DNA of 64,000 nt from contig NC_134397.1 in assembly GCF_050003625.1 (NCBI RefSeq), positions 218,984,537 through 219,048,536 on the forward strand, in the 5' to 3' direction. Below, one piece after another: positions 10,084 to 21,738 of the stretch. The position numbers and the translations under genes were made by a program. Position 1 is the stretch's first letter. Each line of letters opens with the position of its first letter. Below the pieces are notes generated by a model that was not told the origin of the DNA, did not search any database, and worked only from the letters and a program-made list of their open reading frames with translations. The DNA comes from Haematobia irritans (taxonomy: Eukaryota > Arthropoda > Insecta > Diptera > Muscidae).

Positions 10084-13000
10084 CTAAGGTTGATCAATTG
10101 GAAGTATGCACAGTTTGATTAAAGGACGTGTCAGAATGCCGTTTTGAGTGCGTATTTCGGCAACGCGTACATTACAGTCTGATCCTTTGAAGACCTTTAT
10201 CACTCTGCCTAAACACCATTCGTTAGGAGGAAGGTTGTCTTCTTTGATTACCACGAAGTCATTAGGCTTCAGATTCTGTTGAACAGATTTCCATTTGTAT
10301 CTCCTTTGGAGCTCACAAATGTATTCAGTCTTCCAGCGCTTGGCAAATTGCATTTGTAATGCCTTCAATCTTTGCCATCGATTGAGTAATGTCAGATTCC
10401 CAGAATATTCTTCAGGGGCAGCGACTAAAGCAGCTCCTCTCAGTAAATGACCAGGAGTGATGGGCACTAAATCAGTTGGATTCTCACTCATTGGGGAAAG
10501 TGGACGAGAATTCAGAACACTTTCGATACGAACAAGAAGAGTGGAGAATTCTTCAAACGTAAACTTAAAGTTGGAGGCCACTTTGCGTAAATGAGTCTTC
10601 ATGCTCTTTACTGCTGCTTCCCACAGGCCACCCATGTGTGGGGAATGCGGAGGAATGAATTGCCACGAGAAACCATGCAAATTATATTTATCAGAAACAG
10701 ATTTCTGGACATTCTTCAAAAATATTTTGAACTCAGCGGTTAATGCCCGACTAGCACCCACAAAATTAGTTCCATTGTCGGAAAACACTTTATTTGGGAA
10801 TCCTCTGCGGCCAACAAAACGACTAAAGGTGGATAAGAAAGCTTCAGTTGTCAAATCTGAGCAGGTCTCCAGGTGGACGGCTCGAGTGGAAAGACACACA
10901 AATATGGCAGCATACCCTTTTATCAGTTTAGCATTTCTAAGTTTTGAGGATTTCAACTCAAAAGGTCCTGCAAAATCTACGCCTGTGTGCGTAAAGGGCA
11001 AAGAAAATGTACATCTTTCAGTTGGGAGGGATGCCATTATTTGAGTTCTTATACGATGCTTATATATAGTACAGATACGGCATTGTCTTATACAACTCCT
11101 GATCGCATTTTTCAAACGTATAACGTAAAATTCCTGTCGAATTGTGCGCAACATAACCTGATGTTCAGCATGTAACAGCATCTTATGTGTAAATTCAATA
11201 AATAATTTACACAGACGTGATCTTTCAGGCAGTATGATCGGATGGCGTTCGTTATAACTAAGATCTGAGTTACTTAAACGACCATTTACTCGTAACAGTT
11301 TGTTGTCATCAAGTGTCGGATTCAATGTCAATAGACGACTTTTTGAACTTATGGGCAAGTTATTTTCTAGCGAATGGTATTCAGAAAAATAATATTTCTG
11401 CTGAGCCAAACGAATCAGCTTGTATTTAACAAACGATATTTCCTCATGAGTAATGAAATCAGTATTACAGGTTTGTCTTCGACATTTGTTCATGAACCGA
11501 TAAATAAAACATAGTACTCGCAACGCTCTCGGAAAAGATGAGAAACGATCTAATACATCTTCCTGTTGTGTATCAGTGTGAAAGTTATCTATTTTTCGTT
11601 CTATGTCAGGTTCTTTGAAGGTAGTAGATTTTGGCCAGCAATCAGATGATCCTAACAACCATTTTGGCCCGTGCCACCAAAGCGAGTTAGAGTCAAGTTC
11701 CGAAGGTGTACATCCACGCGTACCGATATCGGCAGGATTTTCATGCGTTGGAACATGTCTCCAGGTAGCATTCCCCACGTTACTTAATATCTCAGATATT
11801 TTATTGGCCACAAAGGTTTTCCAATGGAAAGGTGGCTTATCGAGCCACGCCAATGTAATCGTGGAGTCAGACCAAAGATAAACGTCGGATACTTGGCAGT
11901 TCATATTTTGACGGACAGATTTTAATAATTTGGACAGTAATGCAGCCCCGCATAACTCCAGTCTGGGCAGACTTACAGTTTTTAAGGGTGCCACCTTGCT
12001 TTTCGATGCTAGCAAATTAGAAGTTTTACTATTTTCAGGTGAAACAGTGCATATGTATATGCAAGCACAGTATGCTTTTTCAGAAGCATCACAGAAACCG
12101 TGAATTTGAACCTGTTTATCAGGGGAGTAACTTAACCAGCGGGGAATCTTTATACGCTCAATATCCGGAAAATTTGCAATAAAATGATTCCATTTCTCAA
12201 GTGCGTGTGGCTTGACTTCCTCGTCCCAGTCGGTCCCATCAATCCACAGTTGTTGCAATAGGACTTTTGCAACAATTATAATGGGGGATAACCACCCAGC
12301 TGGATCGAAAATTTTCGCTATTATAGACAATATTTTTCTCTTTGTTAAAGGAGCAGATGGAACAGAAATGTTCGAAATCTTGTAATAAAACATGTCAGTC
12401 AGTGCATTCCAACGAATGCCTAATGTTTTGGTCTCACTTGTATTTTCCAGTTTTAAGAAATCTTCGTTTAGAAGATCCTCGGGGGGCATTTGGTGCAGTA
12501 TTTCAGTATGGTTGGCTGTTAGCTTTTTTAGAGGAAAACCAGCAGAATCGAGCAAAGCAATTAATTGCAACAAGTAATATTTAGCCTCAGCAAGCGAGTG
12601 GCCACCAGAAAGAATATCATCTACATAGACTTGATGTTTTAGTATTCCTGAAGCATTGGGATGTGTAGCCACTCCATCTTCGCTCAATTGTTGTAGTGTT
12701 CGGATAGCCAAATATGGGGCACAGTTAACTCCGAACGTTACAGTCTTCAGACAGTAATCGTGAATGTGTTCAGTTTCAGAATTTCGAAATAAAACTCGCT
12801 GAAATTGTCTATCATCAGAGTGTACATAAATTTGACGGTACATTTTTTGTATGTCACCGTTAAACACATATTTGTAAAAACGCCAACGCAATATCACATT
12901 CATTAAATCATTTTGAAGAATGGGCCCAGTATGTAAAATGTCGTTTAGAGAAAGACCGGTAGACGTTTTCTTTGAGGCATTGAAAACGACCCTAACTTTA

Positions 13001-15270
13001 GTAGAAGTTCGTTCAGGTTTTACTATAGCATGATGCGGTAAGTAAAACGAATAGTATTTTTCATCTTTACAGATTTCAGAAGAAGTAGTTGGCTCCATAT
13101 GATCTAATTCCAAGTATTCAGATAGTACAGTTTCATATTCAGAAGCTAACTCAGGCGATTTTTGTAAAGTCTTTTCCGTACGTAGGTATTGGCCCATAGC
13201 TGCTCGTCTCGAAGATCCGAGAACTAATTTAGATGGAAAATCTTGTCGAAATGGCAATCGTACCATATATCTTCCATTTGGTAGGCGACTGGTGGTTTCA
13301 GAATAAAACTTTTCACACCAACTATCGTCATCAGACAAGGGATTTACAACAGGGACTTCTTCAAGCTCCCAAAATTTCCGAATGTCATCGTTTAAAGTTT
13401 CATGTGATGCCACCCACGAGGCAAAAGTCGAAATAGTTCGAGGTTTTGGAGGGCCACTTATAAGCCAACCAAATTCGGTGTTCTGGGCCAAAAGGCCCCC
13501 AGCTACATTCCTCTCTACTCCCGATAATATGATAGAAGGCAAAACATCACTTCCCAGTAACATATCTATGGGACCAGGCTTGAAGAAATTCGGATCAGCT
13601 AGCTCAAGTCGATTCAAATCGCACCAGCTAGTAATGCGTGTGGGAGAGCTTGGCATTAAGTGTTTTAAATTAGAAACAACTATAGCAGAGGTATTTAATC
13701 TAAACTGAGATTTGCGAGATTTCAATGTTATGTGACACATTTTTGTAGAATTCTCCAGTGTAGTTCCTCCAAGACCAGAAATTCTTGTGAATGATCTCTT
13801 CGTAGGAATCGCGAATTTATTTACTAATTTGTTGGAAATAAATGACTCCTGTGAGCCTTGGTCAATGAATACTCTAATAGTGATAGCCTGCCCCAAATGT
13901 TCCAAGTCCACTAAAGCGGTGGGTAATATAGTTTCCTCCCCAGAATTAGCATAGTTAGCATGGACATTAACCGTAGGTTCGGAGTAAGCAGCGGCCGACG
14001 TAGTCGGTTGGGTTTCAAGCGTACTTTCAACATAAAAAGATCCAACATTGGATTGAGGATTGTGTTGCAGTCGCGGTTGGTCAGAATCTGAATGCAGAAG
14101 CGTGTGATGCTTCTCTTTACATATCTGGCAGACATTTTCACTTAGACAGTTTTGAGACGTATGTCCGTACGACAGACAATTTTGGCATACTTTATTTTCC
14201 ATAACACATCTCATTTTCTGCGAAAATGGCCAAGATCGAAATTTGGAACAGATACGTAATGAGTGACCCTTTTTGCATGCTTTACATGCACGTTTATCAT
14301 TGGGTTCAGACTTGGTATGATAGGATTGCGTCTTATTTTGAACAGGGGCAGGGTTGGATGGTTTTCTCATATCAGATATTGATTCAAGCATATCTAGCCG
14401 TTTTGATATGAACTCATCAAGTTGCTCCCAAGAAGGCATTTGTTTATGGTCAGTAAGCGAATTCTCCCAAGCAGTCAAAGTTTCTTCAGGTAATCTTGAT
14501 GACACCCAATAGACCAAAATAGGATCCCAAGACGCGACCGAAATATTATAAGTCTTCAAAATTGAAGTACAGTTATTAATCGTGTATTGCAAATTGCGCA
14601 ATGCCTTTCCCTTTTCAGATGTTACACGTTCCATTTCAAAAATTTTCCTCAGTTGGTGGTTTATAAGGATTCTTTTATTCTCATAACGCTGACGGAGCGC
14701 TTCCCAGGCCAATCTGAAGTTATCGTCCGTAAGAGCGAATTGCTTGACAATTTGATTGGCTTCACCACGAGTTTTTGCTCTCAAATGGAAAAGCTTTTGT
14801 GCCGATGAAAGTTTTGGGTGTTTAATGTAAATGGCTGAGAACATGTCCCGAAAACTTGGCCATTTATCGTAACCCCCTGTAAACAGTTCAGTATCGCATG
14901 GTGGAAGTTTAACAGAAAATCCGCCTTCATCAGACTGTCTAGTCTCAGTTCTGTCAGGTGCCACAGAGGACATCTCCATCTTTCGTTTCTCAATACCCAT
15001 CAAGTTCAACAGAGAAGTCTTACATATCTTATATGACTTGCAAGACTCGCTGAATTTTGAATGTAGCGATTCCTTTTCCGATTGGGTGAACTTTTCTTCA
15101 GAGGTCATATCAGCCTCATATACTTGAGTTAAAGTGTGCCAACGCCTTTCCAAATCGTCAAGATCGACTTGTAAACTCGACAGCGAATGTTCAGATATAT
15201 CGATTTGAGCGAAGTTCGCACAGAATGTGACCAATTGGTCCGAGAAAAATATAAATTTTTGCGAAGACAT
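10084..15270 (-). CDS. BEL/Pao Gag-Pol polyprotein (intact, about 1728 aa)
   Basis: The polyprotein packages, matures, reverse-transcribes and integrates the element. The open frame reaches 15294, but the first ATG is at 15270-15268, so that start is preferred. From the N-terminus: a Gag region with the insect DUF1759-type domain (about residues 120-310) and zinc knuckles at 329-341 (C-C-H-C), 362-375 ([14 protein letters not shown]) and 381-393. An aspartic protease follows with DQGS at 470-473. The reverse transcriptase has YVDD at 882-885, and the RNase H-like region contains GFCDAS and LPRLELCGA. The integrase has an H..C zinc-binding segment and a DDE core at D1432, D1498 and E1551 (52 residues between the last two). 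A DUF5641-type C-terminal domain ends the chain. There is no internal stop or frameshift. Gag and Pol are one frame, as usual for BEL/Pao. Confidence 0.95.
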   Translation of the reverse strand: MSSQKFIFFSDQLVTFCANFAQIDISEHSLSSLQVDLDDLERRWHTLTQVYEADMTSEEKFTQSEKESLHSKFSESCKSYKICKTSLLNLMGIEKRKMEMSSVAPDRTETRQSDEGGFSVKLPPCDTELFTGGYDKWPSFRDMFSAIYIKHPKLSSAQKLFHLRAKTRGEANQIVKQFALTDDNFRLAWEALRQRYENKRILINHQLRKIFEMERVTSEKGKALRNLQYTINNCTSILKTYNISVASWDPILVYWVSSRLPEETLTAWENSLTDHKQMPSWEQLDEFISKRLDMLESISDMRKPSNPAPVQNKTQSYHTKSEPNDKRACKACKKGHSLRICSKFRSWPFSQKMRCVMENKVCQNCLSYGHTSQNCLSENVCQICKEKHHTLLHSDSDQPRLQHNPQSNVGSFYVESTLETQPTTSAAAYSEPTVNVHANYANSGEETILPTALVDLEHLGQAITIRVFIDQGSQESFISNKLVNKFAIPTKRSFTRISGLGGTTLENSTKMCHITLKSRKSQFRLNTSAIVVSNLKHLMPSSPTRITSWCDLNRLELADPNFFKPGPIDMLLGSDVLPSIILSGVERNVAGGLLAQNTEFGWLISGPPKPRTISTFASWVASHETLNDDIRKFWELEEVPVVNPLSDDDSWCEKFYSETTSRLPNGRYMVRLPFRQDFPSKLVLGSSRRAAMGQYLRTEKTLQKSPELASEYETVLSEYLELDHMEPTTSSEICKDEKYYSFYLPHHAIVKPERTSTKVRVVFNASKKTSTGLSLNDILHTGPILQNDLMNVILRWRFYKYVFNGDIQKMYRQIYVHSDDRQFQRVLFRNSETEHIHDYCLKTVTFGVNCAPYLAIRTLQQLSEDGVATHPNASGILKHQVYVDDILSGGHSLAEAKYYLLQLIALLDSAGFPLKKLTANHTEILHQMPPEDLLNEDFLKLENTSETKTLGIRWNALTDMFYYKISNISVPSAPLTKRKILSIIAKIFDPAGWLSPIIIVAKVLLQQLWIDGTDWDEEVKPHALEKWNHFIANFPDIERIKIPRWLSYSPDKQVQIHGFCDASEKAYCACIYICTVSPENSKTSNLLASKSKVAPLKTVSLPRLELCGAALLSKLLKSVRQNMNCQVSDVYLWSDSTITLAWLDKPPFHWKTFVANKISEILSNVGNATWRHVPTHENPADIGTRGCTPSELDSNSLWWHGPKWLLGSSDCWPKSTTFKEPDIERKIDNFHTDTQQEDVLDRFSSFPRALRVLCFIYRFMNKCRRQTCNTDFITHEEISFVKYKLIRLAQQKYYFSEYHSLENNLPISSKSRLLTLNPTLDDNKLLRVNGRLSNSDLSYNERHPIILPERSRLCKLFIEFTHKMLLHAEHQVMLRTIRQEFYVIRLKNAIRSCIRQCRICTIYKHRIRTQIMASLPTERCTFSLPFTHTGVDFAGPFELKSSKLRNAKLIKGYAAIFVCLSTRAVHLETCSDLTTEAFLSTFSRFVGRRGFPNKVFSDNGTNFVGASRALTAEFKIFLKNVQKSVSDKYNLHGFSWQFIPPHSPHMGGLWEAAVKSMKTHLRKVASNFKFTFEEFSTLLVRIESVLNSRPLSPMSENPTDLVPITPGHLLRGAALVAAPEEYSGNLTLLNRWQRLKALQMQFAKRWKTEYICELQRRYKWKSVQQNLKPNDFVVIKEDNLPPNEWCLGRVIKVFKGSDCNVRVAEIRTQNGILTRPLIKLCILPIDQP

Positions 15271-15479
15271 ATTCCCAATCGCGTTGAATGTCAATGGAAC
15301 AACAATTTAAGTGTTAACAATAGTGCTTTTGAAATCTCAAAAAATCAAATGTTGTCGTGAAAATGGGAAATCTACAGTCAACAGTGAAATGGGTATAAGT
15401 ATCAAAACTTTACTGATCAAAATCAAATATCTAATTCAACAGAACAGTTGTTGTAGATGTGAATCTACACGCAATTACG

Positions 15480-15880
15480 AATGGTAAAAATGCACTAGAA
15501 AATGTTAAAATAAATGTGTATCAACAACAGAATATTTCAAAGATAATTTCCAACAACAGCAAATAGCCCAAATTAAATGTGTAAAAATAACAGAATATTT
15601 CAATGTAAATGCGTAGCATCAACAGAATATCTCAAAGATAATTTTTAACAACAGCAAAATAGCCCAAATGTGTAACAATAACAGAATATTTCAAATGTAA
15701 ATGCGTAGCATCAACAGAATATCGTAGTATGTAAGTAACAGTGAGCAACAGTTGCAAATGCCTTAATTTAAAAGTGTAGAAACAACAGAATATATCGGTG
15801 TAGATGTTTAAATACTAAAATAAATTTGTATCAACAATAGAGTCTTCTCAAAGTAAATGTGTAACAGAAATAGAGTATTC
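15480..15880. repeat. Leader minisatellite with CAACAGAATAT motif
   Basis: Degenerate repeats of a 30-50-bp unit containing CAACAGAATATTTCAAA and AATGTGTAACA are scattered through this stretch. They resume at 16395-16460 after the MITE, showing the MITE interrupted the array. Confidence 0.65.
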
Positions 15881-15895
15881 CAAATCAACTGTGTA

Positions 15896-16391
15896 CACTG
15901 AAAAAACAGTGAACCTACAATTTTCGTTAATTTCAGCAAATAATAGATTAATTTTAGAAAATTTTAACTAAACTGAATTAGAAACGCAGATGTCACGCCG
16001 ATTTCACAAAAATAAGTAAATAATTGTCGAAAACTTCAAGAAATTGTATCAGACAAAATTCTTATTTCCAATTTATTAAAGAAAATTGCGTAGTTTGAAG
16101 GAAAAATTGTAGTTCAAAATTGCAAAAGTGTCCTCAGTGCCATACGAAGTTTAAGATGGGCGGATTATTGGTATATTTACAAATATTAAGAAATCCTTAA
16201 CTATTTTGTGGGAGACACGAATTCAGTTAATCTGTCTGCTTCATTTGTGCATAATTTTCCCTCTGTTTCAGTTAACTTAACTAACGTACGCAAAAAATTA
16301 TTAAAGTCGTGGAAACTTTCCCAAAACGTAACAATTCCATGAACTAAAATAGACTTAAATCGGCTTCACTTTTTTCTCTTTTTCTTGAGTG
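15896..16391 (+). mobile_element. MITE, CACTGAAAAAACAGTG family, inside BEL leader
   Basis: 496 bp, with the same termini as the 266-781 copy and homologous throughout (for example the shared AACAATTCCATGAACTAAA block before the right end). It is flanked by TA on both sides (15894-15895 and 16392-16393), the Tc1/mariner-type target. It has no ORF. Confidence 0.85.
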
Positions 16392-19300
16392 TAGATACAC
16401 TAGAATATCTCAATGTAAATGAGTAACAGAAACAGAATATGCCAAAGTAAAAGTTATTAGCATTCAATTAAACTTTTCGCATACTGACAGGAAAATGTTA
16501 AATGCACATACTGTAAATAACAGGGGTTATTACTTCTCCATATATGTGGTAGACAATAACATCAAATTAAAAAAATCTCAGATTCTAAATGAGTTATGTG
16601 ATATATATGTAAATATGTAGTAAATCATATGGCTTTTGGAGCTTCAAAAGCCGTCAGTCCAAGTGCTGATGTTATGTGTAGCTTAGAATCTTGCCTGGAC
16701 AAAATATGTGGGCGATATCGTATTTCAATAAGCCGTAAATTCCAAATTCGTTTGTGTTGTATATGTTTAGTTAAAATTTGATTGAAAAATTAGAATCCCA
16801 AACATTTCATTCTCCAGGATTCTTTGGGTTGGCAGTTCTTGATTCCGTTAATATATTTTGCCAATGCAAAATATATTTAATCAAAACACTTTAAAAATCG
16901 GGTATATAACTTGATATAGTTTCTTTCAATGTCTTAAATCCCATTAAGATTGAAACGATTTTGACTTGGGAAAGATTTTCTTTTCAGATTATTATTATTA
17001 AATCCAACTTAAAACACAGTATATTTTTTTTCTCACCGGTTATGTGGCTTTTAACTAATCATCTATCATAAATTTGTTGTAAATTTACTTTCGTAAATTT
17101 ACATATTTTTTAATTTGATTAATTTCCGTAAATTTTATTCATCCAAGTATATCTCGAAAATCCCGCGAAAAATGTATGAATATGAATATTTCTAGGATGA
17201 CTTCTAGAAAACCTTTTGTAGAAACCTCAGGTTAATTAGGTGAAATTCAAAGTTAGTATATTGGATTTTGCCACAAATTTTCTTTTTTTTTTTTGTCAAC
17301 TTTTGCTCTTACCAAAAACATACATATATGGTTGAGAAAGAAATGAAAAGCCGTCAGCAGCAATCAAAACAGTGTGATTGTCGTAAATTAAATTTAAATA
17401 CAATTTAATTTATTTATGGACCCAATTTCCAGTTTTCAGATTCTATATGATAATAATTTAGATAATTCTCCGTAAAAGAATATATATTATATTCTTTTTG
17501 ATAAGCAGAACCAGAGAAAAAGTATTTATGAATTTTGGTTATAGATGTTATTATCGGTACGATCTTTTGTGATAATCCCAGAAAAAAAATAGAAGTATCA
17601 GAACTCTACAACTCCATCTGAAATTGTTCGGATATGTATGGATCAAATATTCCTTCCATGTGTTGGCACAAAGGAGTAACTACAATTGGTATTAAAAAAT
17701 ATATTGGTAGAGTTCACTGCGCTTTCAAGGGAGCAAGAAAGGTTTCAATTTTGGCAAATGCACAATCTTCATATCAAACACAAATTATATTCTCAACAAC
17801 TTTTCCTCGAAAGAAATGTGTAGGATCATAATAAAAAATATAAATATATGTGTTGTAAACAATCCATATAAAATGTATATATTATACATAAATAGCATGC
17901 AATATAATCTGAAAAAGAAATTTTTCATACATAAGCATTCATTTCAAGCATCAATTATCATACATCATCCATTCCAGCATTTTTCATAATATGAGATGCG
18001 GTAACTCTGACAAACTAGTAGTTACAAACATTCGTCGACTTACCATATGCTTAGAGCCAAATGTGTTATACTCATATCTCTCTAATGGTATACTCCAATT
18101 TGTATGTATCAAAAAACCACATGAATCGCTATATACAATGCCATGTATGTCGACACCTTACTCTTGCCACAAATTTAATGCCACTGATATTTGCCTTCAA
18201 CTCTGATTTTGCTTGTTATGTTCTCCGGGAGGGAGGGGTGGGGAGTGCAATGTTAACCACAGATCCAACAAAACTCTTTCTTTGAAATATTTGCTTCACC
18301 AAATTTTATTTAAAAATAACTGCACAGCTTCTCTCAATTTTCTTTACTTTTCAATATAATAAAAATGACATTTATTTCAGTACTTTATAATTAATTTTCT
18401 TGAAAATTTTGATTGATTTCTCCGTTTAATTTTTTCTGTTATGCGTTCTCAATGCGTTCTCAATAATGAATGACTTTGATCAACTGTCTTTGATTTTCTT
18501 ATGGCTCTCTGGGCTTTAGCTAATTATGTTGTAGGAAAGATAATAGTGTTGCCTTATTTGCAGTGAGCCGTGGGATAGGAATCCACTTCTCGGGATGCAT
18601 GCATATTGACTAAACTATAAATAACAAAGTTTAAGGTGCATACGTATTCCAATGAGAATTCATGTCAATCAAATGGAGACTATTTATGAAAATTGATGTG
18701 TGGCAACGATGATTATGAAAATTAAACTCTTTCAACCTAATGAGAAGAAGAGTTACAGGCCCAAGTCGTCCAGTTTAAATTTGGCGTATGCAAATAAATA
18801 TTGTTCGTGTAATTGAATTGAATTAAATTGAAGCTGTGAGCTAAAAAACACACATTGGCTGCAAACACTGAAGTTTGGACTGCACTGCCAAGACAAATTT
18901 TTTAAATATTTAACATAGATTTCTTTCAAAATTTTGGTGTGTAGTTTAAAATTTGTGGGAAGAAACTGTTGTTTCCTCAATGGTCACAGGCCATGGATGA
19001 AAGCATAACATTGAATCAAATTGAAATATGGTGGCAAATATTTTATTTTTATACCCCTTGATGAATATGTTGGAGCTATTTTAATTTGGTTGGCGATTCA
19101 AGTAGTTGGAGAGAGGTATGTATGTAACAATCCGTTATTTGAGAATTTGAGTGTAGTTATGTATAAAAACGTGTGCATAGGAGATTGCCAGTGCTAAGAG
19201 AATGGAGTTACATATAAACTTGATGGCTCTTTTAACAGTGCAACGATAACAGAAACAAAAAGCGAGGGTCTGTTTCTCGCATGTAAGCCGTATTATGTTA

Positions 19301-20257
19301 TGTTAGCCGGAATGTTAAGAGTTTGTATGTATGTTCGCAAGTAAAATGATTGATGTTAAAGTGTTACTGATACAGTGTATAGATGAATGTTAATTGCTGA
19401 CATTGAATATGGACATTCTTTGTTCAGGCAGTGCAATAAAAAATTGGATGCACAGAGAATTTACAAAAAATGTATTCCAATTGCTATTTAACAGGAAAAA
19501 GAAAATATTCTCCTCAGTATTACACGCCAATATATAATTTAGTTTTCAGTTGATTTTTTTTTGTCGCGGGGTAAGCTCAAGTAGCCAAGAGCTTTACCAA
19601 AGAGATATTCTTTAAAAATTTTATGTACAAGATGATGTGCATACATATAATTAGTGATATATTTATAAAGTGGTGAGTTGGTAACGCAATTTTTGTTTTT
19701 TCAGCCTAAACAAATAAGCAGAATATGTACATAGATCGGTACGACGAAAAAAAAATACTTTACCCGTTAGGCAAAGAGATCAGATTAGAATTGCTTCTCT
19801 TTCCCGTTTGTTACTTTTGTGGTAAAATAGACCAACAAAAGGTTATTTTTGGACTTTGATCTTTTCAGATTCTTTTGCGGTCACCTTCAAAGTGGTGAAG
19901 AATGTATCCAAAAATTATGCTTTCTCAGAGAAAGTTTTAAGTTAGCTTTCGTAGAAAGCTCTTTTCAAGTTGAGATGTAATACAGACGGATTTAAAGCGT
20001 TAAATTTTTTCGAGAAAATCATTGATTTTCCCAATCCAGCCTTAACAAAAAAATATTTTTCACTCGAACAGATATTTTTCTTTCTCAACAGGAGGATATT
20101 CAATTTCACTTCCTTACGATTTCTTCACACAATCCTAATCCGTTCACATACATAAAAAATCTCACCTACCTTCGATTCATATTTCTCTTGCAAGCGGTTG
20201 CGATTTAATTATTTCAAGCGGTGGACGTAATCCAGTTAATTGCAATCTTTAACCCAG

Positions 20258-20284
20258 TTCCTTAATCCGGTTCAGCAAGGACCA
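20258..20284 (-). promoter_or_regulatory. BEL primer-binding site
   Basis: Directly after the 5' LTR on the minus strand the sequence is TGGTCCTTGCTGAACCGGAT. It begins with TGG, complementary to the tRNA CCA end. TGGTCCTT plus a downstream CCGGATT matches the pattern complementary to insect tRNA-Tyr (TGGTCCTTCGAGCCGGATT) except for a small insertion/substitution between them. The tRNA assignment is from memory of Drosophila tRNA-Tyr and is tentative. Confidence 0.5.
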
Positions 20285-20760
20285 TGTACAATTTCCTGGC
20301 TTGGTCTTCTGAAAGTGGACTGTATTCGGTTTTATCGAAGCTCGGAAAATGTAAGGAGTGCCAAGTAAAAGAAAAGCAAAAGAAATAGAACAAAGACAGG
20401 TTTCAGATTCAGAATATGTGACAGTTTTATTTAAGGATCGCTGCTGCTTACCAGGTTGAAGTGATAAATTGAAGTGAGTAATGAAAAAAATGGTAAACTA
20501 TGAACAACTATTACAATCAAAAAAAGAGTACAAGTCAGTGAAAATGAGACAACTAGTCTTAGATATAAAAAGCTTTTCTTGCTTGATGATTTAAAGTAGA
20601 GTTACCACTAATAGAATATAAAACTAGAGCAATTATTTTCAATGAAAGTTAAGATGATAAATTCAATAATTCAATTCATTTGAAAGTAATTCATGTTCTT
20701 AAAGATACATTTTAGGATGTAATTAGAAAATAGACGAAGACTGTTAAACTGGGTTTAACA
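20285..20760 (-). repeat. BEL/Pao 5' LTR (476 bp)
   Basis: No difference from 8700-9175 was found by eye. The minus-strand termini are TGTTAAACCC and TTGTACA. It is followed on the plus strand by the target duplication ACCAC (20761-20765). As the 5' LTR it should hold the promoter for the minus-strand transcript. Confidence 0.95.
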
Positions 20761-20865
20761 ACCACTGTGATTTCTATATGAAGATGAACCAACGGATATC
20801 ATTGACCATTTAATTCTGTCAATGCCAAGAAGATGTGCAACAACTTTTAAAATTAACTGTTAAAT
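20761..20865 (+). pseudogene. Tc1-like transposase relic, right part
   Basis: After the right BEL target duplication the plus strand reads through a C-terminal Tc1 block, LILSMPRRCATTFKINC, followed by a stop. This is the SMPRRC motif found near the C-terminus of Tc1 transposases. It completes the relic at 8190-8699 and shows that the BEL element landed inside the old transposase. Confidence 0.75.
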
Positions 20866-20904
20866 GTAACAAAACCTTAAAATTTTTAAATTTATGAGAT
20901 AATT

Positions 20905-21670
20905 ACCCAGCATAAAAAAGCTTCCAAAAAAGTAGTTTGGATCCCCAATTTGTGATCCGGAAGTAGTGCAAACTTGGATACTCTCCAATGAATTTTACAT
21001 GGACTTGTCATCCCAGCAAAAAAATTTGGAAGTTCTTCCAAAGGCACAACTTTAAAAGCACTTCCAGAAGATGCACTCCCAATGATGTTCTTTATTTTAA
21101 CTGCCCAGGAACTTCTTTTAATTCAATTTTTTATAACTTGGGTTTTTCATACTTTTAATGGGTAATTTTAACTTTTTTTAAATAGGTTAAAAACAGAGAG
21201 GGAATTCATAAAATGGTACAAACCATTTAAATTTTGTCGAAAAAATGCTAAATCCAATCTGAAAAAATTGTGAATTTTTGAAAATATTTGAGGTCAAACG
21301 TTTCCGACAAGCGTTAAAATCCATTAAAAATTATAAAAAAGTATAAAAATTATTTATTTGAGAAAATATCACAGAATTTTTTAATTTACATCCACAACAT
21401 TGAATTCGGATCACACCTAAAGAAGTGACGCAAATTCAGTGCAACGGCTGTTGAAATGGAGGACTTCCGTCCTATGACAAGCCTATGTTAAATTCATCGC
21501 TTCTGCGTCAATTTTGCACCACTTCTGGATCCAAAAAGAACATTTTCATTACTTTTTTGGCGACGCTTTTTTTCTGGGATAGGATGGAGGTCCTCCAATT
21601 TTGGATCCTTTGCATTGCTTTAGAAGTTGTACCTTGGAACTTCATTTGGATAAGGAAATTTTAAAAAGTA
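20905..21670 (+). mobile_element. Older CCCAGCA-type MITE split by a related MITE
   Basis: 20905-21009 (from TTACCCAGCATAAAAAAGC to ACATGGACTTGTC) and 21581-21670 (AGGATGGAGGTCC to TTTGGATAAGG) are the two halves of one repeat. An uninterrupted relative lies at 63705-63880, where CTTGTCATAGGAC is continuous. The interruption is the element at 21012-21578. Confidence 0.65.
21012..21578 (+). mobile_element. CCCAGCAAAAAAA MITE (567 bp), nested
   Basis: Terminal inverted repeats are CCCAGCAAAAAAA at the left and CTTTTTTTCTGGG at the right. AT occurs once on each side (21010-21011, 21579-21580). Relatives or fragments lie at 24191-24395, 44095-44481, 48272-48300, 51979-52519 and 59298. It contains the ACTTTAAAAGCACTTCC and CACCACTTCTGGATCC blocks shared across copies. 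It has no ORF. Confidence 0.7.
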
Positions 21671-21738
21671 AGAAACAGACTTTTTTTCAATTTCATTTTT
21701 TATTTTTATCAGTATTTTTTGTTTAAATTTTATTTTCA

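Larger units (their letters stand above)
15299..20284 (-). other. BEL 5' leader, about 5 kb, non-coding
   Basis: The region between the 5' LTR and gag is about ten times longer than a typical leader. No ORF over 80 codons with a recognisable domain is present in either strand. It holds a degenerate minisatellite (15480-15880, resuming 16395-16460), a complete MITE (15896-16391), AT-rich sequence and candidate splice donors on the minus strand (GT at 20169 and about 18036). Because the flanking LTRs match and the TSD is intact, the leader belongs to the mobilised unit, apart from later insertions such as the MITE. Confidence 0.7.
8700..20760 (-). mobile_element. Full-length BEL/Pao LTR retrotransposon, 12,061 bp
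   Basis: Structure read on the minus strand: 5' LTR (20285-20760), primer-binding site, an unusually long leader of about 5 kb containing a MITE, intact Gag-Pol (15270-10084), a splice-acceptor-like site, a second Gag/protease-like ORF (about 10037-9170), a purine-rich tract and the 3' LTR (8700-9175). Matching 476-bp LTRs, the ACCAC duplication and the uninterrupted polyprotein suggest a young and possibly competent copy. It sits inside a Tc1-like transposase relic. The known BEL/Pao domain order (Gag, protease, RT, RNase H, integrase) is retained. Confidence 0.95.

Noticed and set aside
10601..13708. Plus-strand ORFs of 60-147 codons opposite BEL Gag-Pol
   Set aside because: Antisense shadows of the strongly supported minus-strand polyprotein; no recognisable domains.
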